Shown here: positions 1 through 8,900 of the stretch, one piece after another | How positions within the stretch are numbered: the stretch's first letter is position 1 | How the letters are laid out: the number at the start of each line of letters is the position of its first letter | Position numbers and translations under genes: made by a program | The notes under the pieces: generated by a model | Databases searched by the model: none | The model's input: the letters and a program-made list of their open reading frames with translations, nothing else | What the model was told of the DNA's origin: nothing | DNA from: Oscillospiraceae bacterium | GTDB taxonomy: Bacteria > Bacillota > Clostridia > Oscillospirales > Ruminococcaceae | Reading direction: 5' to 3' | Assembly: GCA_022793675.1 (NCBI GenBank) | Contig: JAAWDH010000009.1 | Span: forward strand, 1 to 50,736 | DNA: 50,736 nt

Positions 1-142
1 ATAGGAAAAAGGCCGCTCTGCTTTCGCAGGGCGGCTTTTGATATAGCAAAAACCTACCGACGCAGTAGGGCCTGATGGCTGTACAGACGCGTACCCTGGC
101 GATTAAAAGTCTTTGCTAAGCTTTCTTCAGAAAGCGTCGTAC
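1..142 (+). repeat. Dispersed intergenic repeat, copy A, plus outer hairpin; exact inverted partner at 50596-50736
   Basis: The first 141 bases are the perfect reverse complement of the last 141. The inner part (about 58-142) is one member of a repeat family recognised by GACGCAGTAGG, then GTACCCTGGCGATTAAAAG, then a hairpin GCTTTCTTCAGAAAGC. On the minus strand it directly continues the GH42 remnant and supplies its last codons and stop. Confidence 0.85.
8..39. terminator. Bidirectional terminator-like hairpin at the window start
   Basis: A 14-bp stem with two G-T wobbles and a TTTC loop, flanked by A-run on one side and T-run on the other, so it can act in either direction. On the minus strand it would end transcription coming out of the GH42 remnant. 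The same hairpin closes the other end of the window. Confidence 0.7.
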
Positions 143-588
143 TTCCCCGTATCCCCAGTCAAAATCCGCACGTCAAATTTCCCCAGGTGCAGCGCTGAAA
201 GGTGCTGTCCGCTTTCCAGGTCGAGATAGGGCCGGTTCAGGGTAATGTCACAGCCCACAGCGCCGAAATTCTGCACAAAAATAAATCGCTGGGGGCCATT
301 ATAATGTACGGTCGCCGTCACGCCTTCGGGCAGGCAGCCGTCAAGCGCCGGCGTCAGTTTGGCTTCTTTAACTAGCTGGGCGGTTAGGTCGTCAAGAAGC
401 GCCTGCTCTCCCCGGGCCGCCAGGTAGTAGGCTTTGCCTTTGCCAAAGCTGTTGGCAGTCAGCACAGGGTGCCCTTGATAAAAATCATCGCCATACTGGG
501 CCAGCGGCTGGGCGGAGGCGCACTGTACCAGCTCGCAAAGTTCCCGGAGCTGGTATTCCCTTTGCAGGAAACTGCCCGCTAGGGGCAA
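127..588 (-). pseudogene. C-terminal fragment of a GH42 beta-galactosidase
   Basis: About 153 codons matching the end of GH42 beta-galactosidases: the trimerisation-like domain with 'HPVLTANSFGKGKAYYLAAR' and the small C-terminal beta domain. The catalytic barrel, which should be several hundred residues upstream, is absent: an in-frame stop lies directly before the first TTG codon and the sequence beyond belongs to an LplB fragment on the other strand. The last residues (YDAF) and the TGA come from the intergenic repeat. I infer a dead remnant; an assembly chimera at about 589 cannot be excluded. Confidence 0.7.
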
Positions 589-591
589 TTA

Positions 592-711
592 TACCTGATG
601 CTGCTGCCAGTCATTATTTTTTACCTGGTGTTCGTGTACGCTCCAATGGGCGGGCTGGTCATCGCTTTCAAGGACTACAATGTCTTTGACAGTATCCTAA
701 AAAGCCCTTGA
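592..711 (+). pseudogene. Fragment of an LplB-type sugar ABC permease
   Basis: Forty codons read as the first membrane segment and following loop of LplB-like permeases ('YLMLLPVIIFYLVFVYAP', then 'GGLVIAFKDYNVFD'). Both the normal N-terminus and about 250 residues after 'ILKSP' are missing, and a TGA follows immediately. The neighbouring binding-protein fragment and glycosidases show that a complete oligosaccharide importer once sat here. The fragment cannot make a working permease. Confidence 0.65.
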
Positions 712-1642
712 TTGCCGGCGATGGGCGGCGCGGCGATGCCGAATCCCCAGGTTTGAGCATATTTGACGCCAGTTTTGGCATTGACGAAGACTTCTATGTC
801 AGCGACGACGGCAGCGAAATCCTCTTTGGCGCTATTGACCCGCGGATGAAGGATGCGCTTGCTTACCTTAATCGCCTTTACACGGATGGGCTTATCGATC
901 AAGAATATCTGACCCGCGACAGTGCCAGCATCGACGGCCTAATTACAGAAAATCGGGTTGGGATGCAGGTCACCTGGGGCATTGCAGTCGAGGAGGCTGC
1001 CTCTATCCAGGATGAGAACGCCGAACTGACCGTTATCCTGCCGCCAGTCGGCCCCGACGGTGTCCCAAAAATCTACAGCCAGATGCCTCAGGCCCGCACC
1101 AATGCGATAGCTATCAGTAAAGACTCCCAGGTCAAGGAACACATCATGTCCATCTGGGACTATGTCTTTAGCGAAGAAGGCGATATGCTGATGAATTTCG
1201 GCGTCGAGGGCACCACCTATACCCTGGCAGACGGCCAGCCAAAATATACCGACGAAACCCTCAAAAGCGAGGACGGCCCGCTGGGCGCGGCCCGAAAATT
1301 CGGCATCAACACCTGGCTGCCCCATAACCAGCTGAGCTGGCTTCGGCAGAATTTGGCCGTACCGCCGGCGAGGGCAAGTTTGAAGCTGCCGTTAATCTCT
1401 ACGACCCCTATATCGTCGCTCCCGTTCCCTCGTTAAAATTCACCGACGAGGAAAAGAGCACCATTACCAGCGTCTATGACGGCGAAATCAAAACCTATCT
1501 AGACGAATCGCTGGATGGCTTTATTACCGGCAAGCAGCCGCTATCGGAATTTGACAGCTTTGTTGCCCAGCTGGAAAAAATAGGGCTGCCCGATATCCTG
1601 AAAATTTACAACGACGCCTATCAGCGCTATCAGACGCTTTAA
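708..1642 (+). pseudogene. Truncated and frameshifted extracellular sugar-binding protein
   Basis: The reading frame matches the C-terminal half of LplA-type solute-binding proteins ('FGIDEDFYV', 'MKDALAYLNRLYTDGLID', 'ARTNAIAISKDS'). The lipoprotein signal and roughly the first 200 residues are missing. Near position 1345 the frame shifts: the segment beginning FGRTAGEGKFEAAVNLYDPY and ending QRYQTL then stop continues the same protein in another frame. Missing start plus frameshift make this a pseudogene. It probably served the importer feeding the adjacent GH42/GH43 enzymes. Confidence 0.7.
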
Positions 1643-1663
1643 CCGCCTGACAGCCAGGCCGGG

Positions 1664-1697
1664 CAAAGGGCGCAGCAAACCTCCGCTGCGCCCTTTG
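1664..1697 (+). promoter_or_regulatory. Perfect 13-bp hairpin just upstream of the GH43 gene
   Basis: CAAAGGGCGCAGC pairs perfectly with GCTGCGCCCTTTG around an 8-base loop. It lies between the stop of the binding-protein remnant and the GH43 ribosome site. There is no T-run after it on the plus strand, so it may protect or process mRNA rather than terminate. Confidence 0.6.
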
Positions 1698-1718
1698 CTC
1701 GTATCGAAAGGAGTTTCT

Positions 1719-3320
1719 ATGTCAACCATCCAAAACCCGATCCTTCCCGGTTTCCATCCCGACCCTTCGATTATTCGGGTAGGGGAAGATTATTACCTGG
1801 CGACTTCTACCTTTGAATGGTTTCCCGGCGTGCTGATTTACCATTCCCGCGACCTTGTCAACTGGGAATTCGCCGCAGCGCCCCTCAATCGGGTAAGCCA
1901 GCTCGATATGCGCGGGATCCCCAATTCCTGCGGCATTTTTGCCCCCTGCCTGTCCTGGTGCGATGGACTGTTTTATCTGATATACACTGTTGTGCACACC
2001 GCTTCTTCGCTGCAAGATACCCATAACTACCTCGTGACCTGCGACAGCATCGGCGGCTGTTGGTCGGAACCTGTCTATCTGAACAGCACCGGCTTCGACC
2101 CATCGCTTTTCCACGACAGCGACGGCCGCAAATGGCTGGTCAACCGCGACTGTGACGTCCGCTGGTTCCAATCTCCCCGCGGCGGTATCCTGATGCAGGA
2201 ATATGACCCCAGGGCCCAAAAGCTCGTTGGCGAAGAATACCGGATTTTCCGCACTTCTGGCATTGTCGGCGCAGAAGGGCCGCACCTCTGTCGCCATAAC
2301 GGCTACTATTATCTGATGCTGGCTGAAGGCGGGACAGACTATAACCATGTGGTCACAGTGGCCCGCAGCCGCTCTATTTTTGGCCCTTATGAAGTTGACC
2401 CCGAAAATCCGATGCTCTCGTCCAGGGATAACCCCTTCCTGCCCCTGCAGAAGGCTGGGCATGCAAGCTTGGTTGAAACCCAGAATGGCGAGTGGTACCT
2501 CGCCCATCTGGTAGGGCGGCCGCTGCCCAATAAGGGGCGCTGCATTTTGGGCCGTGAAACCGCCTTGCAAAAGGTCTGCTGGAACAAGGGAGGCTGGCTT
2601 AGGCTAGCCCAAGGCGGCTTTGAACCGGCGCTGGAAGCGGAAGCTCCCGCCCTCCCGCTCCATCCCTTCCCCGCGCTTCCTGAGCGGGACGACTTCGACC
2701 GGGAAGCGCTGGGCTATCCTTATCAGACGCTGCGGGTACCGCTGCCGGCAGAGGTGATGAACCTGACCGAACGGCCGGGCTGGCTGCGGCTTTACGGCCG
2801 CGATTCCCTCCATTCCCATTATCAGCAAAGCCTTGTCGCCCGCCGTCAGCAGACTTTCTGCTATACAGCATCAACCAAAATCGACTATACCCCCAAAAAC
2901 TACCATCAAACCGCCGGCCTAATCTGCTACTACGACACCGACTGCTTTTTCTATCTCTATCTGACCCGTGATGAGGATGGAAAAAAACGTCTCGGCATCC
3001 TAAAAAGCGACTTGGGGCGGATTTCCTATCCTATCGGCGCTGGGCAGGAAATCTCAGAGGGCGTCCTTTTTCTGCGGGCCGACGTCCATTTTGACCAGCT
3101 CCGCTTCTGTTTCAGCAGGGACGGCAGCAGCTGGGAAAAGGTCGGCCCCTGTTTTGACGCCAGCATCCTCTCCGATGATTACTATATTGAAAACGGCAGC
3201 TATCGCTTTACCGGCGCTTTTGTGGGGCTGTGCTGCCAGGATTGCGGGCTGCGCGATTCCTATGCGGACTTTGACTATTTGGAATATCGCGAGGAAGGCG
3301 TAGCACCCCTATCCAAATAA
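1719..3320 (+). CDS. GH43 beta-xylosidase / alpha-L-arabinofuranosidase, cytoplasmic
   Basis: 533 residues, no signal peptide. The N-terminal five-bladed propeller begins 'NPILPGFHPDPSI' with the catalytic base Asp; the pKa-tuning Asp lies in 'GFDPSLFHDSDGRKW' and the acid Glu in 'GAEGPHLCRHNGYYYL'. A C-terminal beta-sandwich (about residues 320-533) is typical of XynB-type GH43. The start is set by AAAGGAG seven bases before the ATG. It should release xylose or arabinose from short oligosaccharides brought in by a transporter, but the adjacent importer genes are broken, so the cell would need another uptake route. Transcription ends at the hairpin just downstream. Confidence 0.9.
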   Translation: MSTIQNPILPGFHPDPSIIRVGEDYYLATSTFEWFPGVLIYHSRDLVNWEFAAAPLNRVSQLDMRGIPNSCGIFAPCLSWCDGLFYLIYTVVHTASSLQDTHNYLVTCDSIGGCWSEPVYLNSTGFDPSLFHDSDGRKWLVNRDCDVRWFQSPRGGILMQEYDPRAQKLVGEEYRIFRTSGIVGAEGPHLCRHNGYYYLMLAEGGTDYNHVVTVARSRSIFGPYEVDPENPMLSSRDNPFLPLQKAGHASLVETQNGEWYLAHLVGRPLPNKGRCILGRETALQKVCWNKGGWLRLAQGGFEPALEAEAPALPLHPFPALPERDDFDREALGYPYQTLRVPLPAEVMNLTERPGWLRLYGRDSLHSHYQQSLVARRQQTFCYTASTKIDYTPKNYHQTAGLICYYDTDCFFYLYLTRDEDGKKRLGILKSDLGRISYPIGAGQEISEGVLFLRADVHFDQLRFCFSRDGSSWEKVGPCFDASILSDDYYIENGSYRFTGAFVGLCCQDCGLRDSYADFDYLEYREEGVAPLSK

Positions 3321-3333
3321 TCCCAAACAACAA

Positions 3334-3369
3334 GAAACTGCCAGTTGGATAAAACCAGCTGGCAGTTTC
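3334..3369. terminator. Bidirectional terminator between convergent genes
   Basis: GAAACTGCCAG and CTGGCAGTTTC form a perfect 11-bp stem that extends to 15 bp with one wobble. It separates the plus-strand GH43 gene from the minus-strand alkyltransferase-like gene. Confidence 0.8.
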
Positions 3370-3372
3370 CGT

Positions 3373-3735
3373 TTAAATCCCTATTTTCTCAAACAGCCGT
3401 TTCAGTTCCTGCGCTTCCTCAAGGCTTGTTCGCCAGGCAAACCTTTTGAGGGATACCCGCTGCAAGCCGTCTGTGCAGGAGACCTCCACCCCCTCTGCCT
3501 CCAACAGCACTTTCTGCACCTCCGGCCCGCCAAAGGCGGCAGCGCCGGAAAGCTCGCCTTTGCTGTTGACGACCCGATGGGCCGGAACCTCTCCTAGAAG
3601 GCCGCGGCTAAGCCCCCGCCCTACCTGCCGTGCGTTGCGGGGGAATCCGCAGAGCAGTGCAATGTGTCCGTAGGAAGTCACCCGTCCCAGCGGGATTTTC
3701 TGGCAGACTAAAGCGGCGCGGCGATAAAAATCCAT
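3373..3735 (-). CDS. Alkyltransferase-like protein (ATL); MGMT family without the active cysteine
   Basis: 120 residues from the ATG preceded by a GGGGGAAAAGG site; upstream in-frame sequence is repeat DNA, so the longer reading is not used. The winged-helix MGMT domain is clear ('IPLGRVTSYGHIALLCG', 'ARQVGRGLS'), but the PCHRV motif reads PAHRV. The cysteine that would take the alkyl group is alanine, so it cannot repair by transfer. Known ATLs (usually with Trp here) bind O6-alkylguanine and hand it to nucleotide-excision repair; that role is inferred. A normal Ogt with PCHRV is encoded at 44510-44977. Confidence 0.85.
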   Translation of the reverse strand: MDFYRRAALVCQKIPLGRVTSYGHIALLCGFPRNARQVGRGLSRGLLGEVPAHRVVNSKGELSGAAAFGGPEVQKVLLEAEGVEVSCTDGLQRVSLKRFAWRTSLEEAQELKRLFEKIGI

Positions 3736-3763
3736 ACCTTTTCCCCCTATAGAAGCAGCTTGC

Positions 3764-3848
3764 CGTTGCAGTAGGCGTTTATGGCTGCGCATACGGCTGC
3801 CTGGGCGATTAAAAGTTTTGCGGAGCTTTTTTCAAAAGCGACCGTATC
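3764..3848 (+). repeat. Dispersed intergenic repeat, copy B
   Basis: Matches the family at GCAGTAGG, CCTGGGCGATTAAAAG and the hairpin, whose stem here is GCTTTT/AAAAGC instead of GCTTTC/GAAAGC. It begins one base after the relQ stop codon (minus strand) and ends about 30 bases before the ATL start. Confidence 0.85.
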
Positions 3849-3849
3849 T

Positions 3850-4683
3850 CTAATTGATCGCAATATCAATCCTGCTTAGTTTTTCCAGCAGCACGTCTTC
3901 CTCGGTCGGCGCGTCTTCAATGGCTTCGATTTCGTCGCGAAGCCGCTGCATGGTCAGATCCGTCTCATTGATGGTGTCTGCGCAGCGCTGAAGTTCTGCC
4001 GCGATCCCTTGCTTGTCGGGATAAGACTGTTTATAGCGGAGCTGGTGCTCTAGGCTGGCCCAAAAGTCCATAGCAATCGTGCGGATCTGCACCTCGACTT
4101 CCATCGACTTTTTCTGGTCGGAGAAAAAGACCGGGACGCTGACAATCAGATGTAGGCTCCTGTAGCCGTTGGGCTTAGGATTTTCGATATAGTCCTTGCG
4201 TTTGATTAGGGTAATATCATCCTGCCTTAGCAGCGCGTCGGCCAGGATGTAAATATCATCAATGTAGGAACAGACCACGCGGATGCCAGCAACATCGTGG
4301 AGGTTGCGTTCAATGCTTTCCGGACTGAAAGCGGCCCCCTTCCGGGCCAGCTTTTCGGCAATGCTGGTGGTTTTTTTCAGCCGGGTGGAAATGGAGCTGA
4401 TAGGGTTGCGCTGGTAGCGGGATTTAAATTCCATGTTCAGTACATCAAACTTTGTCTGAATCTCTTTCATTGCACAGGCATACATCATCATCAGCTCTTT
4501 ATAATCCACAATCACCCCCATCAGGTGCCGGGCCTGGTCATATAGCCGCCCTTTGGCGGCGCTGCCGGGGACGATTGGGCCGCTGGGGAAGGTGTCATGA
4601 ACGGCCTCCTCCAGCCATTGGTCAAGCTGGCTGAGCTGGCCTACCTGCGCCGTATCGGTAAAGTTCACTTCATTTATATCCAT
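3850..4683 (-). CDS. relQ: Small alarmone synthetase (GTP pyrophosphokinase, RelQ/YjbM type)
   Basis: 277 residues, a single RelA/SpoT synthetase domain with no hydrolase, TGS or ACT domains, so it makes (p)ppGpp from ATP and GTP/GDP as a stress signal. Visible motifs: an ATP-side basic stretch near residue 101 (TRLKKTTSIAEKL), HDVAGIRVVC near 129-138, NGYRSLH near 173-179 and EVQIRT near 198-203. It is slightly longer than RelQ of Bacillus (about 210) because of an N-terminal extension of some 50 residues. GGAGG precedes the ATG by eleven bases. RelP versus RelQ cannot be settled by eye. A repeat copy starts immediately at its stop. Confidence 0.88.
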   Translation of the reverse strand: MDINEVNFTDTAQVGQLSQLDQWLEEAVHDTFPSGPIVPGSAAKGRLYDQARHLMGVIVDYKELMMMYACAMKEIQTKFDVLNMEFKSRYQRNPISSISTRLKKTTSIAEKLARKGAAFSPESIERNLHDVAGIRVVCSYIDDIYILADALLRQDDITLIKRKDYIENPKPNGYRSLHLIVSVPVFFSDQKKSMEVEVQIRTIAMDFWASLEHQLRYKQSYPDKQGIAAELQRCADTINETDLTMQRLRDEIEAIEDAPTEEDVLLEKLSRIDIAIN

Positions 4684-4825
4684 ATTCGAAATATCCTCCG
4701 TCTGGACAGTGGTCGTTGATATTCATCCGAACTAATTCTACCACATTCCCAGATCGGAAATGCTGACGTTTTGTTGAAAAAGTATGAAAAGTCTCGCAAC
4801 TTTGAAAAAACATATTTACTGCCTT

Positions 4826-5755
4826 TCAGCGTACTGTGCGCATATCGTCCTTGTTGGCGGCCGCCAGCGCCGCCTCGTCTGCTTTGCCGGCCGTCCAAGT
4901 CCTGCGCCGCTGCTTCGACAGCGCGCTGTCGATCTGCTGGCGCAGGCTGTCAAGGTTTTTATACCCTGCTTGTTCAGCGCGCTGATAGTAATGCTCAGCT
5001 GGGGCGCTGCCGCCCAGTCTTGCTTCCAGTAGCGCCAGCGCCGCTAACGTTTCAGGAATTTCTTCGCGCTGCAGCGCTAGTTCCATCCACTGTTTAGCGT
5101 GGTCCAGCTCCCCTTGCCGCATATAAATCATTCCCAAGTTGCTCTCTGATCGCCCTATATAGCCCAGCTCAATAGCCGCCTTGTAGCATTGCTCCGCCTC
5201 GTTGTAAAGGGCGCTGTTCCCTTGCTGTACCAGCAAAACGCCCAGCATATTCCAGGCGCTGTAATTGGCCTTATCCAGCTTTATGCTGGCCCGGAGGCTG
5301 TCAATGGCCGCTTTTTTCTGACCCATATTGTCCTGGAACCAGCCCTGCAGATAAAGCAGCGCCCCCTTATCAGTATCATACCAAGCCTTTTTAATTGCCC
5401 CGTCAACAATTTCCAGCGCCTTGCGGAAAGCCTGCTGTCCATTTTTCGGGGTGGACTGCCGTACCAGATCGGCCGCTTTCAGGCAAAGCTTCTTGATCTG
5501 CGGCTGCCCGATAAAACGGTGTTCCAATACCGGGCCAATTTTTTTCAGATAGGCTTCCGTCTGTCCCCAGCGCTGCATATGCCGCACCTGGAAAAGGCCG
5601 ATAATCATCCCAATCCCCCAAAGCCCCGTTATCCGGTAGTCTTTCAGGTTATCCATGCCCAGGGCATATATCCCCATTATCAGACAGCCCAGCCCGACGC
5701 TCCCCAACAGCAGATAAAGGCCCCAATAAATCCCTTGGTCTGGTTTCCTTGCCAT
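4826..5755 (-). CDS. Membrane-anchored TPR-repeat protein
   Basis: 309 residues, start chosen at the ATG after GGGGAGGGG; the in-frame extension upstream runs through the PFOR terminator. Two hydrophobic segments near the N-terminus (about residues 10-30 and 42-58) anchor it, with the rest probably cytoplasmic. From about residue 110 on, helical TPR units are visible ('ALLYLQGWFQDNMGQKKAAI', 'AWNMLGVLLVQQGNSALYNE', 'SNLGMIYMRQGELDHAKQWM'). The C-terminus is basic and alanine-rich. Partner unknown; TPR proteins act as scaffolds. It follows PFOR on the same strand but after a strong terminator, so is probably transcribed separately. Confidence 0.7.
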   Translation of the reverse strand: MARKPDQGIYWGLYLLLGSVGLGCLIMGIYALGMDNLKDYRITGLWGIGMIIGLFQVRHMQRWGQTEAYLKKIGPVLEHRFIGQPQIKKLCLKAADLVRQSTPKNGQQAFRKALEIVDGAIKKAWYDTDKGALLYLQGWFQDNMGQKKAAIDSLRASIKLDKANYSAWNMLGVLLVQQGNSALYNEAEQCYKAAIELGYIGRSESNLGMIYMRQGELDHAKQWMELALQREEIPETLAALALLEARLGGSAPAEHYYQRAEQAGYKNLDSLRQQIDSALSKQRRRTWTAGKADEAALAAANKDDMRTVR

Positions 5756-5787
5756 ATTCCCCTCCCCGTAAAAACTGTAAAAATAGG

Positions 5788-5824
5788 AAAGGGCCGGAGG
5801 TTGATCAGTCCCTCCGGCCCTTTT
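5788..5824 (-). terminator. Strong rho-independent terminator of the PFOR gene
   Basis: A perfect 13-bp stem (AAAGGGCCGGAGG with its complement) and a 10-base loop, followed on the minus strand by CCTATTTTTACAG. It lies about 80 bases after the PFOR stop. Confidence 0.85.
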
Positions 5825-5904
5825 AAGGCCCTGCTTATCGCCCCGCCGGCGTCTGTGCGCATCAGAGCGCCTGACGGGGACAACGGGCAAAGCCCTTTTA
5901 TTGT

Positions 5905-8900
5905 TTATTTGCCAGCCTTGGCAGCCAGGGCCGCATACTTGGCCTTAGCAGTCTCGGCAGCGTAGGCAAACAGCTCTTTCGCCCGGTCAGGGTTGGCGCG
6001 TGCCAGCGCGTTGTAACGGACTTCGTTCATGATGAAGTCTTCGTAGCTCATGGTCGGTTCCTTGCTGTCCAGCTGGAACGGGTTCTTGCCGTCGGCAGCC
6101 AGACGGGGGTCAAAGCGGAACAGGTGCCAGTAGCCGGCGTCGACCGCCTTCTTTTCCTCTTCCTGGGCATGGACCAGGCCGCCCTTGATGCCATGGTTGA
6201 TACAGGGGGCGTAGGCAATGACCAGAGAAGGCCCGTTGTAGCTCTCGGCTTCGACAAAGGCTTTCAGGCACTGGTTGCGGTCAGCGCCCATCGAGACCTG
6301 TGCGGTATAAACGTAGCCGTAGCTCATCGCGATTGCAGCCAGATCCTTCTTCTTGACTTCCTTACCGGCTGCCGCAAACTGGGCGATTGCGCCGGTGGGG
6401 GTGGACTTGGAGGACTGGCCGCCGGTGTTGGAGTAAACCTCGGTGTCGAAGACCAGGATATTCACGTCCTGATGGGAAGCGATGACATGGTCAAGGCCGC
6501 CGAAGCCGATATCGTAGGCCCAGCCGTCGCCGCCGAAGATCCAGATGGACTTCTTGGACAGGTAATCCTTCTTCTGCAGGATATCCAGGGCCAGGGTGCA
6601 GGCTTCGCAGTCGCAGTAGGTCTTGCCTGCCGCTTTCAGCTCGGCAACGTGCTTGGCCATTTCGTCATGCTTGTCGCCGAAGACATTCTTGCTTTCGGGG
6701 GTGGCCAGGAAAGCTTCGCAGCCGTCCAGGGTCATTACGCCCTCTTCCAGCGCTTTGATATAAGCTTTGGTAGCCGCCGCATTGGCTGTACCGCAGTCCA
6801 GGGTGTCCAGCCAAGCTTGGCCGGCAGCCTTCAGGTCGGCGTCGCAGTAGTCGATGGCAATCAGCTCTTTGGTGCGTGCAATCAGGCTCTTGCGGATGGT
6901 ATCCTGGGCCAGGAACATACCCAAACCGTATTCGGCATTGTCTTCGAACAGGGAGTTTGCCCATGCGGGGCCAAAGCCGTTCTTGTTGACGGTATAGGGG
7001 GTGGCAGGCGCGGAACCGCCCCAGATGGAGGAGCAGCCGGTGGCGTTGGCGATATACATCCGCTCGCCGCAGATCTGGGTAACCAGCTTGGCGTAGGGGG
7101 TTTCGCCGCAGCCAGCGCAAGCGCCGGAGAACTCAAGCAGCGGCTGCTTGAACTGCGAACCCTTGATGGTAGAATCCTTGAACTTCTCCAGCACTTCAGG
7201 CTTCTCAGGCAGTTCGAACAGCTTGGTGAAACCTTCCTGTGCAGGAAGCTGGCTCTCCAGGCCCTTCATAACCAGCGCCTTTTCGCCCTTCTTGCCGGGG
7301 CAGGCTGCCGCGCAGACGCCGCAGCCGGTGCAGTCCAGCACCGAAATGCCGATTGCAAATTTCATCCCAGGCATCCCGGTCATCGGCAGGGTCAGCTGGC
7401 CGGCCGGCAAGTTGGCTGCCTCTTCTTCCGTCACCGCGAAGGGCCGGACGACGGCATGGGGGCAGACCATCGAGCAGAAGCCGCACTGGATGCAGTTGTC
7501 GGGATTCCAAGCGGGCACATCTACCGCAACGCCGCGTTTTTCATAGGCGGCAGTGCCCTGGGGGAAGGTGCCATCGGTGCGGTCGCCCATGAAGGTGGAA
7601 ACAGGCAGGGAATCGCCCATCTGGTTGTTGACAGGGGTCACAACTTCGTTGACGAAATCGACCAGATCCTGCCTTGCGCCGGTGGCCTTGGGGGCGGGGG
7701 CGTTGTCGGGCGCAGTCTTCCAGGATTCAGGGACGGCGACCTCATGGATGCCCTGCGCGCCAGCGTCGATGGCGTCATGGTTCATCTTGACGATGGCTTC
7801 GCCCTTCTTGGAGTAGGAGGCAGTGGCAGCTTCTTTCATATAACGGATGGCGTCTGCCTCGGGCAGGATCTTCGCCAGCTTAAAGAAAGCAGACTGCAGC
7901 ACGGTGTTGATGCGGCCGCCCAGGCCGATTTCCTTGCCGATCTTGATGCCGTCGATGGTGTAGAATTTGATGCCGTTGTTGGCAATCAGGCGCTTGACAT
8001 GGCCAGGCAGATGCTCCTCAAGCTCTTCGTCTGTCCACTGGCAGTTGAGCAGGAAGGTGCCGCCGGGCTTGACGTCGTCAACGATCGGGTACTTGGTGAT
8101 ATAGGCAGGGGTGTGGCAGGCCACGAAGTCTGCCTGGTTGATCAGGTAGGTAGACTTGATCTTGGACTTGCCGAAACGCAGGTGGGAAATGGTAACGCCG
8201 CCGGACTTTTTGGAGTCGTAGGCAAAATAGGCCTGCGCGTTCATATCGGTATGGTCGCCGATGATTTTGATGGAGTTCTTATTGGCGCCGACGGTGCCGT
8301 CAGAGCCCAGGCCCCAGAACTTGCAGGAGATGATGTCGGCGGGGGTGGTGTCCAGTTTTGCACCCACAGGCAGCGACAGATGGGTCACATCGTCTTCGAT
8401 GCCGATGGTGAAGCGCTTCTTCTCGCTGTTGTTGTAGACAGCGACAATCTGGGCAGGGGTGGTGTCCTTGGAACCCAAGCCATAACGGCCGGTGTAAATC
8501 GGGACGCTGTCAAATTTGCTGCCCTTCAGCGCGGCGACTACATCCAGATAGAGGGGTTCGCCCAGGGAGCCAGGTTCCTTGGTACGGTCAAGCACCGAGA
8601 TCTGCTTGACGCTTTCAGGGATAGCGGCGATCAGATGCGCAGCAGAGAAGGGACGGTAAAGCCGTACCTTGACCAAGCCATATTTGCCGCCGGCAGCGTT
8701 CAGGTGGTCGATAGTCTCTTCGATGGTGTCGCAGACCGAGCCCATCGCAATGATGATATGCTCCGCGTCGGCAGCGCCGTAGTAGTTGAACAGCTGGTAA
8801 TCGGTACCCAGCTTCTGGTTGACCTTGCCCATGTATTTCTCAACCATGGCGGGCACGGCGTCGTAGTAGCTGTTGCAGGCTTCTCTGGCCTGGAAGAAGA

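Noticed and set aside
1722-2570. A 282-codon frame antisense to the GH43 gene
   Set aside because: No ribosome site, no domain, fully inside the reverse of a clear glycosidase.
3736-3792. A longer N-terminus for the alkyltransferase-like protein
   Set aside because: The extra codons are read from the intergenic repeat and the MGMT domain begins normally at the later ATG.
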